64,000 nucleotides of DNA from Filosporella fistucella (Eukaryota; Ascomycota; Leotiomycetes; Helotiales): the NCBI GenBank assembly GCA_030077755.1, contig JAQJZZ010000017.1:1054001-1118000 (forward strand). The letters are read 5' to 3'. Position 1 is the first letter of the stretch; each line of letters begins with the position of its first letter. Shown here piece after piece: positions 21,936 to 32,725 of the stretch. The notes beneath the pieces were generated by a model. The model saw only the letters and a program-made list of their open reading frames with translations. It ran no database searches and was not told the DNA's origin. Position numbers and translations under genes: made by a program.

Positions 21936-24221
21936 TCATGATGTTAAACGTGGAATTTGAGTTATGGGATACATGACAGAGGATACACACAACAAAACGC
22001 TTCCATTCTAAGAAATTACGACTTATAAACATACATCTTGGGACACGGATACGGGTACTAGGGCGACTCAGTGAGTTTGGTAGGCGGACACAATCTTGCA
22101 CACCATATTGCAATATCGGAATGAATATTTGTGCTTACCGCGCACAATCATCCTCGTCCTCGTGTCGTGGAAAACAAATATGTAGGTAACGCTCGTGCAC
22201 GCATCGCTCCAGACTCCGTCTTTTCGTCTCGCCCACATCAGGTGAGATATTTTGTCCCCATACTCTGTAGCCCGGCCTTGTAAACGGTGAAGCGGCCCCA
22301 TGGGATTCCTCTCTAGGAAAAAGGCGCATGTGAGGCGAGAGAAGGGCGGTCAATCAAGCATTCCGGGGAGATGTGCGGGATGAGATTCCTGTTGGTAAGT
22401 TTGCATGAATGTTGAGATCACTTATCCAGAGTCTAGTTCTGCCATGTGCTTTTTGCTTGTACACGGATAAGGTGAGTTGTTATCAAGCACAACAACGCCT
22501 CTCATCGTTCCACAAACCGTTGTCTGTCCCCTACCTGCTGTACCTATCTCGCATCTTCTTAACTCATCCTCATCCACACTCATGGGACACAATGCCTGTT
22601 CTGTTCCTCTCCCCAACCCATTTACGAACCGTGCCCTTCCGCACCCACCGACCCCCAAAAGCCTGGGCAATCGGCTGGCTGCTGGGCACAGCACACCATC
22701 GCACGGTGCTTCGCTCCAAGCAGCCGAAGCCCTCGTCACCCATTTTCCAGGCCATTTTTCTGCGCGCAAACCCTGAACAGTGAACATGCCATGCCATGGC
22801 TGTCCGATGCCTGCTCCTCGGGGAATTACTGCCGTATGAAGAGAAGCAGCGTCATCGGTTTTTCGCCAGGGTGAGAAAAGTATGTGTTGTGCTGTGGGGA
22901 TTAAAGGTGGAATATCAGGTAAGAGAAATCAAGTTTTCTTCATGGGAATACTCAAGTAATTTCCTAGGTATGGATGTTAGAGCTGTTATCCATGCTGGAG
23001 GAGGGGGAGGAAGGAATTTTCAATTCCTCTTTTCTTATTCTGTGCACTGACGGGGTGTTTCCGGGTGTGTGGTGCAGGTTAAGAAGAGTGATGCAGATGG
23101 CTGAACGAAGGCTTGAGGCCAGCGATTCCACTTGCTCGGGATGGAGAATGGGGAGAGGCTAGATTGGTTTTGGAGGGCGATGAGGTGGTGATGGGTGGTG
23201 TATCGTAGGTGTAGCGGGGAGGAAGAGGGAGAGGAACAGCTGGAGGCTTCGTACTTCATAGGTGGTGGTGGTGTTGATGTGCTGGGCTTCCTGCTTGCTG
23301 CGCAAACTCCTCCTCCATCATGGCAGATAAAAGCGATTCGCTGGCTGTCTGTGAATAATGTACTGGACTGTATGGCGATTTGTTGAATCCTCTCGGGGGC
23401 TTTTTCAGGTAATTGATAACGAGGCTTCAAGGCTTGTCCAAGGTCAGTTTACTTGGCCGTTCCGGTACGCTGTTCGCTGGACTGCGAGACTGTACTGGTC
23501 ATGCTCATGCTCTTGGCCGAGAAACGCAGTGTAGTGCAGTGCGATGCAGCTGCGACTGCGCAAGAGGGATCGACAGCGCTTCCACTTCGATAATTTATTG
23601 CAGAGTCCATCATCACCCGAATTGTCTGGGCCCAGCTCCACCATCCCACCAAACGGGCAAAACGTAGGATGTCTTTCTCGACATTCTCGTAAACCTCTTC
23701 TCAATCCTTTTCTTCCTATTTTCCTCTCTTCTTTCTCTTCTCTCACCTCCCTTCCTCTGCACTTACTTCCATCAGCTACCGCTAGTTTAAAATCACCGTT
23801 GTGTGCACACGACAGCCGGGGGCTCGAACTTGCTTCTTCAACAACCCCACGTTAGTATCGCGAGGCTGCCCGATTTACACCGCTGGCTGGACTTTATTTC
23901 GCGCTACGCCCACCTAAAGTGCCGAACGGGAACCATCTCGATTCAAAAGTTCCTCAAAAGCCTCAATCTTCAGACGAGAACAAAGAAATGAAGTAGGACG
24001 AAAATCAAGCACCGGAAATCGTTATCAGACAAAGAAGTCGATCCGCGAATCAAGCGAGCATCGTCAATAAATCTACCTACCGAATTCAAACACAGATATC
24101 ACCCTCGAAAAATCGATGATGTTGACGTTACGAAGTGGAAAGGAATCCATAACATAGCCCACCACTCTCGCACTCCTCCAACCACCAAAATCACCGCTGT
24201 CGTAAGCAATACGGCTTCGAA
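21936..24221. other. Long non-coding leader/promoter of the Git3-like receptor
   Basis: 2.3 kb without convincing coding sequence. Open frames around 22409-22797 overlap on both strands and are compositional artefacts. A strong pyrimidine tract at 23700-23770 followed by AC-rich sequence up to the receptor ATG looks like a core promoter and 5' UTR. Genes for fungal signalling proteins often have long leaders; a leader intron is possible but cannot be fixed from sequence. Confidence 0.45.
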
Positions 24222-26290
24222 ATGGCTCCTACATCATTTGGCATGAATGCCATGCACACAATGCGAATCGAAGCGCGAGGTCTGGGCGGTAACAATACAA
24301 GCACGGCACCCTCGCTTTCGCCTTCACAAAGGAACTCGTTGCAGGATTTGGCATTGACGTTTTCTTTGCTGAGTGTTGCTTCCTCGCTTTTGGCATTCTA
24401 TTGGTTTGTTAAAATGCGACGAACTTTCAGACATGAGTAAGCGATTTTCATTCTACTTTGGAGGAAGTCACTAATTTAATACAGCCTTGTAATGCTACTG
24501 ATACAGAGTGACATGTTCAAAGCCCTTTGGTTTATGATATATCCGATTGTGACTTTTGTACATGGCCCTGTCAAAAGTGAATCTACATTCTGTCAGGTCA
24601 ATGGCTTTATGATTGCGGTGGGAGTCGAAGCTTCAGGTGCGTTGGGAGTAAATCATTCCGACTAGAAATCTGACTGTTCACAGATATTGCGGTTTTGATG
24701 ATCGCCATTCATTCTGCTATATATATATTCAAACCAGGAGCCGCAGCTGGCGAAGGAGGACTCTACCCGTACCGCCGCTTTTCATATTTTATATGGACCG
24801 TCTTTCCACTTCTTATGGCCTCGCTCGCATTTATCAACAGTCAAGATGGATACGTTTCTGAGGGAACATATTGCTACTTACCGGTACGACCATTTTGGTA
24901 CCGATTGGCATTAGGCTGGATTCCTCGTTATGTCATTTTCATCATTATTCTTGGTATATACGCATCGATTTATTTCTACGTTCGGTACAAGTTCCAAGGA
25001 TTCAACAAGGCAGACAAGAGCAATTCTCTCAAGAACTCGCAAGATTCGACTGCACGATCAACAAAACGGCCAAAGCGGAGTAGCGTTCCTCCAACACCAA
25101 CTCTGACATGTCACGGCTTGATTCCAGACTCTCGGCAAGATTCAATGGGCGAAGGAGAGAGCGGAAGACATTCTGAATCAACGGTTGATTCTTCTAGGCC
25201 TGGAAACAATAATTATAAAATTGGAGCTCACCGATTCATGCTTCTAGCAAGTTTTGCGGTGGACAAGGACAGCCCAGCAACTGCAACTCCTCCATCCGAG
25301 CCATCAGTTGCAGATATCGATTCGTTCACCGGACCCTCAACGCCTCGTCCTTTACCTAGGTGTCTCACAATTGATGCTCCTTCCCCAAGAGCAGCAATTT
25401 CACCAATAGCTAACTCGCAAACTCCACTGCAATCCCGCGCAACATCGTGGCGAGATGGATTTGTTCGACGTTTTTCTCCAAATAATAGCGGCAACACAAG
25501 TACGAAACATTCAGTTGTTGACATTTTCTCGGTCTTGCGTCACCACCCCGATTCGCCAGATACTGAACCGGGAATCCCCCATCTCGAATTGATGAATTCT
25601 AGAGGACAGACATTTGCACATGCAGAGATGCTTCGCACACGAGATAAGATTAGACGGCAATTGAGATTTCTTTTTATTTATCCCCTGGTGTATATAGGGA
25701 TGTGGATTCTTCCATTTGTTTCTCACATTCTGCAGTACAAAGACAAGTACGCGACAGAGCCTCTGTACGGACTTACTTGTGCTACAACTATATGTATATG
25801 TAGCCAAGCTGCAGTGGACTGTTGGCTATTCTCCACTCGTGAGAAACCATGGCAGCATATCCCAGGAACAGATGGAAGTTTCTGGGCGAGTCTCAAATTT
25901 TGGTCCGGATGGGAAGGGGTAAGGAAGAGAAGGAAAGCACGTCATGGGCCTGGAAAGACAAGAGAAGAAATGGTCCGTGAAGCCAAAGCAGCTTATCAAA
26001 GACGTGAGCAAGAGAATGCCCAGAGAAAAAGTCAAGCTGTGAATCAGAACTCAGCTGCTGAAAGCAGCAGGCACGGAGAAAGAAGCTGGTGGGAGGCTAT
26101 AGGTGTTGATGGAGCGATGAGTCCGGTTGCAGAAGAGACACCTAATCCAATGGAACAAGTAGCCATGTCTGGTGCCGATAACACATCAGATGGCGAAGCA
26201 ACATTACAAGGGACGCCTACACATCCTCCTGGGGATGTCGACTATAAAGGGATTTTGGAAACGCAGAGTGAGGGTACTGGAAAGAAATGA
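24222..26290 (+). CDS. Git3/Gpr1-like G-protein-coupled receptor
   Basis: Exons 24222-24436, 24485-24636 and 24684-26290 give 657 aa. The first 40 residues are extracellular with an N-x-S/T site. Helices 1-5 follow, including MRRTFRHE|DLVMLLIQSDMFKALWFMIYP, in which the QSD and KALW residues are typical of the Git3 family. There is a long Ser/Thr-rich third cytoplasmic loop (about residues 260-450). The Git3 C-terminal domain then begins near RDKIRRQLRFLFIYPLVYIGMW with helices 6 and 7. The C-tail is charged and hydrophilic. Family members (yeast Gpr1, S. pombe Git3, Neurospora GPR-4) sit in the plasma membrane and couple sugar or amino-acid sensing to Gpa2-type G proteins and cAMP. Both introns are 47-48 bp with clean junctions. 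The ligand is not readable. Confidence 0.92.
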
Positions 26291-27027
26291 GGAAATATAC
26301 AGTCCGCAGTCTCTAGAACTAAGACGAGTTACACATAGGCATTAGGGGCATGGTATACTTAAATCGGATATACATACCTTATGGGACGGGTCCGGGAAAG
26401 GCAGCATTGGCGGGTGTCGTTTTAGCGGCATTGACACGGCGTTTTGGAATGGGCTCGCAAGAGTGGATAAATGGGTTTATATCTGGTGCGTCTACGGACC
26501 CAGATTGGGATTGCATTGGGACGGAGTTTTAGTATGAGAGATATAATAGCTATGTGTATATATTCAGCGAACGCAGGATGAGAAAGATTGTGCTTGTACA
26601 TAGAATCTGAAGCTGCGTGATAAGAAAAATGACTCGTGATAAAAATTCTGCTCTGCTGCTAGAAGTGATGCCGGTTCCATTCTTCGTTCTTAGTAGAGCC
26701 GAGGGTCATGAGGGTAGACAATTTATTAATTATGTCTATGATTTTAATACTGTCCAATCACCCTGTTCAAAAAAGGATGATTTGAATGCAAGATCTCTCG
26801 ATATCTAGATTCAACGACTGCCACTCTCTTCTCTTTCAGGACAATATTTGCACCAAAGACAAAATCAATGATCCAGAGAAGTAAGTATATTCCTTCCAAA
26901 AAAAACTGCCAATTCCTTGTATCGATCAATCTGATCCCCCACATTACAACCCATCAAACCAATTTTAAACCCAACTCCTTCCCAATACCCAAAAATCAAA
27001 CCCAGGTCACAGAATCCCTCCTAGTAT
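26291..27027. other. Convergent intergenic region
   Basis: Shared 3' flank of the Git3-like receptor (+) and the MFS transporter (-). AT-rich, with C/A-rich sequence in the last 90 bases. Small open frames (26350-26532, 26617-26808) lack family features. No RNA gene or repeat recognised. Confidence 0.5.
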
Positions 27028-29317
27028 CTATTTCTTTCTCTGCCCTAGCTTAGGAAGTTTAATAGGCACGGTAAGACAAATAGTTATCACGGCCATCACA
27101 GAAGCCATATAGAAAACCGCTCTCAGAGACGCAGCATATGCACCAATAACTTGCTCGCGATAAATAGGGTCCAGCTCAGCTATGGCGCGGACTGATTTAC
27201 GGACTTCTTGTATGACCTGGTATCATCAGCTTTCATATATTTCAAGCTTTTGAGTTCCGAGGGAAAATGGGTTAGGGAAGGATAGGAGAGAAGAGGGGAG
27301 ACAAACAGTTTCCTTATCAGGGCCTATAACCATCTTTTCAAGATACAAAAACAACGCATTCTGCAAAACTAAACTACTCAGCGCTACACCCAATACCATC
27401 CCCATGCTCCTCCACAAAATAAGCGTACTAGTCACAACAGCCTGTTCCGCTTGGGGCGACACAGCTAATACAGCCATAAATGTACCAGGAAACATGAGAC
27501 CGCCTGCTACGCTCGTAGGGACCAAAAAGAGAATGTAAGCCCAGTCTGGGAGACCGCGTTGCATTTGTGTGAGGGAGAGGGTGCCGACTAAGAGGGGAAA
27601 GGCACCGAGGAGGAGGAAGGGCTTGAGTTGTTTGGTCCAGGTTATTAGGAAGCCGGTCAGGGTCCCTGTGCCGGCTGATATGAGGGTGGGGATTATGAGG
27701 CGGAGGCCGGAGCTGGTTGCTGTTTCGAGGAGGACGGCTTGGAAGTACTGTGGAGGTGTTTGTTAGGGGTATGTTTTTGACGGTTTTGTCGGAGGGGTGG
27801 GCTGAGTGGGTAGGGGATGTTGAGATTCGAGGGTAAAGGGTTGAGAAATCTTCAGGGTTATGATGAAGGGGAAATTAACATACCAAGGGAATATTGAACA
27901 TTATTCCGTTAATGACGATAGCTCCAAAGCTGTTTGAAATGATAAGGCCTGCTCGTGGGTACTGGCTAACCAGATTCAGAGGCATGATAGGAAGCTTGAC
28001 CCAAGACTCGACCCAGATAAAGACGGGAAAACAGACGCTGAAGATGGCTAGCGACGTGATAACGATGGGATGAGACCATGCGTATACATTTCCACCCAGA
28101 TTCTACTTGATTAGCTGGGAATTCAATACGATACAGACTATCAGCTTACCAGTCCGAGAATAAGAAATGTAATCGAAGTAGTTAGAAGAATCGATCCCCT
28201 GATGTCGAAAACTTTCATAGCTTCCCAAATTGTCTTCCGCTCTGTGCCTTGAGCTATTCCCAGATCTCTTGGTACACCATAGAGTGCCATGCCAAAAAGT
28301 AATAGAATCGGTGGTGCCTGAACGCCAAATTCCCACCTCCAACCTAGATGATCAGCTATTGCACCTCCGAGAGCGGCTCCTAGTGATGACCCGACACCGT
28401 AGGTCATGTTGAGGTAAGATTGATAAGCTCCTCGAATCTCGATTGGGACAAGGTCGCTTGTGATGATTGATCCCACTGTGAAAATTTAGCTGCATGTTTC
28501 ACAAGACATTTGAAAGGCGGGTAAACCCTTCGTTCACTTCTGGGAGGTAGTAAGGGAAATAATACATACTAGCCATCATACCTCCAGCTCCAAGTCCACA
28601 AACAACCCTAGCCCAAATAAAGCTCGTCATACTTTGAGCCAGCGCACACCATATTGTCGCAATTAAAAAAATGAAAATACAGCAAACATATGGAAGCTTT
28701 CTCCCAATCGTGTCAGATAACCGTCCAAAAAGAGGTTGAAAACTCGTTGATGTGAGAAGAAACGCAGTCGACAGCCAAGAAGCACTATTAGAACTTTGGA
28801 AGTAGGATGTGATGACCGGATGACTTGAGACCATGATGGTCGAATCGAAGCAGGCGACAAAGAAACCTGTCAAGACCGAGGCAAAGATGACCCAGAATTG
28901 AGACACGCTGACGCCAGCAAGATAGGGAGATTTTGATTCGACTTCGCTGTCTCTGAAGTCTCCTTCCTCAATCACTTCGCTCTGCAAGCTGCTAGCGAAT
29001 GACTTTCTCCTAATCTGGTTTCGTGTTTTTGAGGCAGATTTATACCCGCTGTATCTTCGAGGTCCTCTTAGCATCGGGGTCTCCTGCGATTCGATTTCTA
29101 CTCCAATTCCTGTGTTGATTGATTCGGATCTGGAAAGTAAATTGTCAAACACATTGTCGTCGATTTCATCGCCATCATATTCGTCGTCTTGGAAAGTGTC
29201 TTCCGAGGAAACAGTGCCATTGTAAGTGCTATCCTGAGCAGCAGAAAGTAATGCGGTCCGCTCGTGAACGATTCCATAGGCATTTGAGCCTTCTTCTTGG
29301 GACGTTGAGCCCGCCAT
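27028..29317 (-). CDS. MFS transporter, Fnx/Vba vacuolar amino-acid type
   Basis: Five exons (29317-28570, 28475-28150, 28102-27884, 27747-27307, 27216-27028) give 640 aa; all four introns (94, 47, 136 and 90 bp) keep frame. The 145-residue N-terminal cytosolic tail is acidic and Ser-rich with an ERTALL dileucine-like motif near residue 20, as in vacuole-sorted proteins. Helix 1 starts QFWVIFASVLTGFF, then FDSTIMVSSHPVITSYF, SASWLSTAFLLTSTSFQPLFGRLSD and the MFS signature GRLSDTIGRK. Later blocks include SYLNMTYGVGSSLGAALGG and a C-terminal half with PQAEQAVVTSTLILWRSMG. This pattern matches S. pombe Fnx1/Fnx2 and yeast Vba proteins, which load basic amino acids into the vacuole. A drug:H+ antiporter role is the alternative. 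Its start codon faces the amidotransferase gene. Confidence 0.9.
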
Positions 29318-30185
29318 AATTGATACGGACGATAGAGGAATATAGCTTATTTATATGGCATGTGCCACCAAATATGTATCTAGAGAACGATATTCCGAGC
29401 GGGGTCAAAAGGGAAAGAGTGTGTAGGGCAGGCCATACAATTGTCCTAAAGGCTGTGACTCGAAAGAGGCGGTATTGGATGCCCGTCTTCGGACCTCGCT
29501 GATAAATGACTCGAAATAGGCAGGTGAGAAAATGTTCAATCTGACGTTAGAGAAAACATATGGACGCCCTCCTACTTATACAATAATTCAAACTGCATGC
29601 AGATCAGGTTTACGTAGACCAGGATGTGAAATTTCTCCTTGTTTCTTAGAGAAATGAGACAGAAGGAGAAGAGCTTAAGGTGGAGTGAAAAGTAATCCGG
29701 CGTGCCCAATCCAGAACCCTTGTTAATTGCGACATGAACTTGCATGTGCCTAGGGATGATAGTCCTATGTCGCAAGCCAAAGTGGGGTGATAATCAATCA
29801 TTGATAGGATTTCAAGTAGATAGACTTGAAAACCCCTTTCTCGTAGTTGAGATGCAGGTACAGATAGAGAAGACATTTGTGCTTCAACTTTCGAGATGTC
29901 GTTAAAGTTTCAAGTCTGCCAAAAGCAACGAGGAGGAACATCGGTAGATTGGGCACGGACGGATAGTCACCTGATCGGCTTTATGTCGGAGCACGATCCG
30001 ATGCAAGCCGATAAGACGCCCGATAAGAATCAGGAACAAGATATTTGTGTTTACTGACTCGAGAATACGCTCCCCATTTTTGCTAAATTTTATGTTGTGC
30101 AACTTTTTAAACCAAAGTTACACACTTATCTCAACACCAAGATATTCATAGTTCTATCAACCGTCAAATTATATCGTCGCGCAAA
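29318..30185. other. Divergent promoter region, MFS transporter / amidotransferase
   Basis: Non-coding DNA between two outward-facing genes. A minus-strand TATAAATA lies at 29348-29355, only about 31-38 nt upstream of the MFS ATG, so if it is a TATA box the leader is very short. No other motif stands out. Confidence 0.45.
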
Positions 30186-30995
30186 ATGCCTTCTCTCCCA
30201 TTGCGAATAGCCATCCTGGAAACCGATACTCCGCTTCCGAATGTGGTGGCTAAGTTTGGCCGTTATGGTAGCATATTCACACAACTCCTCAATGCTGGCG
30301 CAGACACATTGTCCTACCCTGGCTTATCTGCTTCAGAAGGTCTCTCGCTATCAGTATTCGACGTTGTTGACAAACAAGAGTATCCATCATTAGAGAACAT
30401 TGATGCCATACTCATCACGGGATCAAAACATAACTCATTTGACAACGATCCATGGATATTGAAGTTGGTTGAATTCACGAAGAAGGTTTTGGAACAGAGG
30501 AGAGTGAGAATTATTGGTGTCTGTTTTGGACATCAGATCGTAGGACGCGCAATGGGGGCGAAAGTAGACAGAAGCGATAAGGGATGGGAAATCAGTGTGA
30601 CTGCTGTAGACTTGACGAAAAGAGGGCAGGAAATATTTGGCCAGACAGCTTTGGTATGTTCGGATATTCGAGGAAAACATTGCTCGAAATTGACTCCTAA
30701 TTAGGCTATAAATCAAATGCACCGAGATATTGTGTACGAATATCCGGAAGAGGTTGAGGCACTGGCGTACACCGACAAGTGTGAAGTCCAAGGGATGTAT
30801 ATTTCCAAAAGACTGATCACAGTCCAAGGGCATCCGGAGTTCAATGAGGAGATTATGAGGGAGATTCTGAGAGTAAGACATGAGAGTGGGTTGTTTAATG
30901 ATGAGCTTTTCGAAGACGCGATGAAAAGAGTAGACAAGTATCATGATGGGGTCAAGGTTTCTCAGACCTTTCTCAAATTTCTACTTGAGGAGTAG
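30186..30995 (+). CDS. Class-I glutamine amidotransferase-like protein
   Basis: Exons 30186-30653 and 30705-30995 give 252 aa, a stand-alone GATase1 domain. The catalytic triad is visible: C113 in GVCFGHQI, H199 and E201 in VQGHPEF. The oxyanion strand ILITGSKHNSFD precedes it. Such stand-alone domains in fungi resemble S. pombe SPAC13C5.04 and plant gamma-glutamyl peptidases (GGP), which cleave gamma-glutamyl bonds in the cytosol, so hydrolysis of a gamma-glutamyl substrate is more likely than ammonia transfer to a partner synthase. No partner is encoded nearby. Intron 30654-30704 has GTATGT and a CTAATTAG acceptor. It shares a divergent promoter region with the MFS transporter. Confidence 0.9.
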
Positions 30996-31189
30996 GTCTA
31001 GGGATTTTTGGGAGGGACTTTGTTGCTCTTGAGCGTAGACTTGGACCTTGTTAGACTGTCTGTACCACAAACGAGACCATTGAACGTGGAGCTGATTGCG
31101 AATAATTGATTTGGTTTCAATATCAAACAAGCCCCAAGTATGGACTTGAGATAATATATACACAGTTCGAGGAGCTATACACACACCTT

Positions 31190-32288
31190 TTATAATTCCG
31201 GCTTCTCGGCTTTGGTAACGGCTTCCGTAATGAGATCCAACCATCGGGCGAGTCTTGGGAAACTAGGTCAGCATGTAGATATAGTAGACGTAGACTTTCA
31301 AACTTACCTATAGCCTGCCCTTGCAATTTGTAGCTGGGCGACGGGGATGGTGGATTCATAGTAATCGCCACTCAAATCCTGCCCCTCTAACCCATCAACG
31401 CCTTTGGGCAAGACTGCTGTGCAAACTAGCTTGTTTGCCTCCTCAGCCCAGGCTAGAGCAGTGGTAATGGGATCAACTAAATCGATACCATGAAGCCATT
31501 CAGCAGCCAGTGGCTGGTATGCGCCAGACTTGATGGACGTTGTCAATGTCTCGGCCCATCTGGCAGCATATGCCAGAGAGTAACCACCGACGAGCTTCTC
31601 CGGGATGCTTGTATCCCAAACGTGATGAAGATTTGTCTTTACTCCGTGGAAAGTAACATTGATGGAATTACCACCTCTATCTAACCCCTCATCGTGAAGA
31701 GGTTGATGAATGTCTCCAAGAAACTGGACAATCAGTTCACTCATTTTCCCATTCGGTGGCAAAGAATACTCACATGAACAACAAACTGCGTGGGATCTTA
31801 GCATTGATATTAACCACAGCATAGGAATTAAACTTACTCTAGCAGCCATACTTCTCGGCCAGAATGCGATTTCGGGGTCGAGTATTTGGCGTGTCTGAGA
31901 ACGCATCAGTTACAATTCCCCTCTCCAGCATGATCACAGCACTCACATAATTTTGGATAGCTGCAACAACACAACCTTTCTCTCCACAATCTCTGGCAAA
32001 TTTCACTCCACAAGAAGTAGGTGGGCTGTCCTCTGCGTCGATAAAATGAAATGGTGCTGTGAATCTGCCAGCAGCAGTGTAGCGGAAGCTATCAGCCCAT
32101 GTGGCTACACCTGCGAGGTAAGAATCGCTATCATTATGAAGGATATTTTGGAACAAGGTCTTTGTCTCGGGAGCGACAAAGTTGGATGCTACATATGCGA
32201 CTGTTTCGTGGCCGAGAGATCCCCATGCGATTGCATTCGGCAGAGATGACAGGATAGCGAGCACGGTTACGTCGTGGAGCTTCATCAT
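31190..32288 (-). CDS. Secreted S1/P1-type nuclease
   Basis: Five exons (32288-31947, 31894-31838, 31785-31774, 31723-31308, 31253-31190) give 296 aa. A signal peptide (residues 1-21, ending NAIA) leaves Trp22 as the mature N-terminus, the residue that binds zinc through its backbone in P1. The other zinc ligands are present: GH in WGSLGHETVAY, D in ATWADSFR, H and D in FHFIDAEDSPPTSC, H residues in FLGDIHQPLHDE and NLHHVWDT. It cuts single-stranded DNA and RNA outside the cell and probably serves nutrient scavenging. Exon 3 is only 12 nt (FVVH) but restores the invariant FVVHFLGDIHQPLHDE block, flanked by GTAAGT/GCAG and GTGAGT/CCAG introns of about 50 bp. The final intron splits the GYRLARW block. 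Expected family length. Confidence 0.95.
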
Positions 32289-32725
32289 TGAGTCCAGGTA
32301 TTTGCGACAAGAGCGTGTAGGTTGATGAGCTGGGGAGAGAGTATCAATATCAAAGGCAATTCAGAAGCCGCATCAATCTAATCGCTGACAGTGTGCAGTG
32401 AGAATATGCATGCTGCTGAAGCTGAAATAAAGTCGTGGGTTGTTTAGATCTGTTGGCAGGTGGATCATGGAATCTTTTGGCGCGTGGGGTGACCATTTGC
32501 GCGACCCAAACACGAGGTAGTGTTTCACAATATAGATTGAAGGACTTTCAATTGGGTGTTACAGAATCGATGAGCTAGGTAAAACGAACAAGGTCAACTA
32601 TCGAAATCATCCCCAGATGGTAAAATTATATCCAAGTTTATTAGTGGTTTTGTGGATTTCTACATGGTTGTACATAGATGGCTAGTTTTAGTGGTATGTT
32701 ACATGGAGTACAACTTTCATCACTC
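32289..32725. other. Intergenic, nuclease promoter and ATP25 3' flank
   Basis: Upstream of the minus-strand nuclease and downstream of ATP25. Likely holds the nuclease promoter. No open frame, repeat or RNA gene of note. Confidence 0.5.

Noticed and set aside
22409..22797. Several overlapping open frames of 75-124 codons on both strands
   Set aside because: They share the same interval in up to five frames, have no family features and reflect base composition only.
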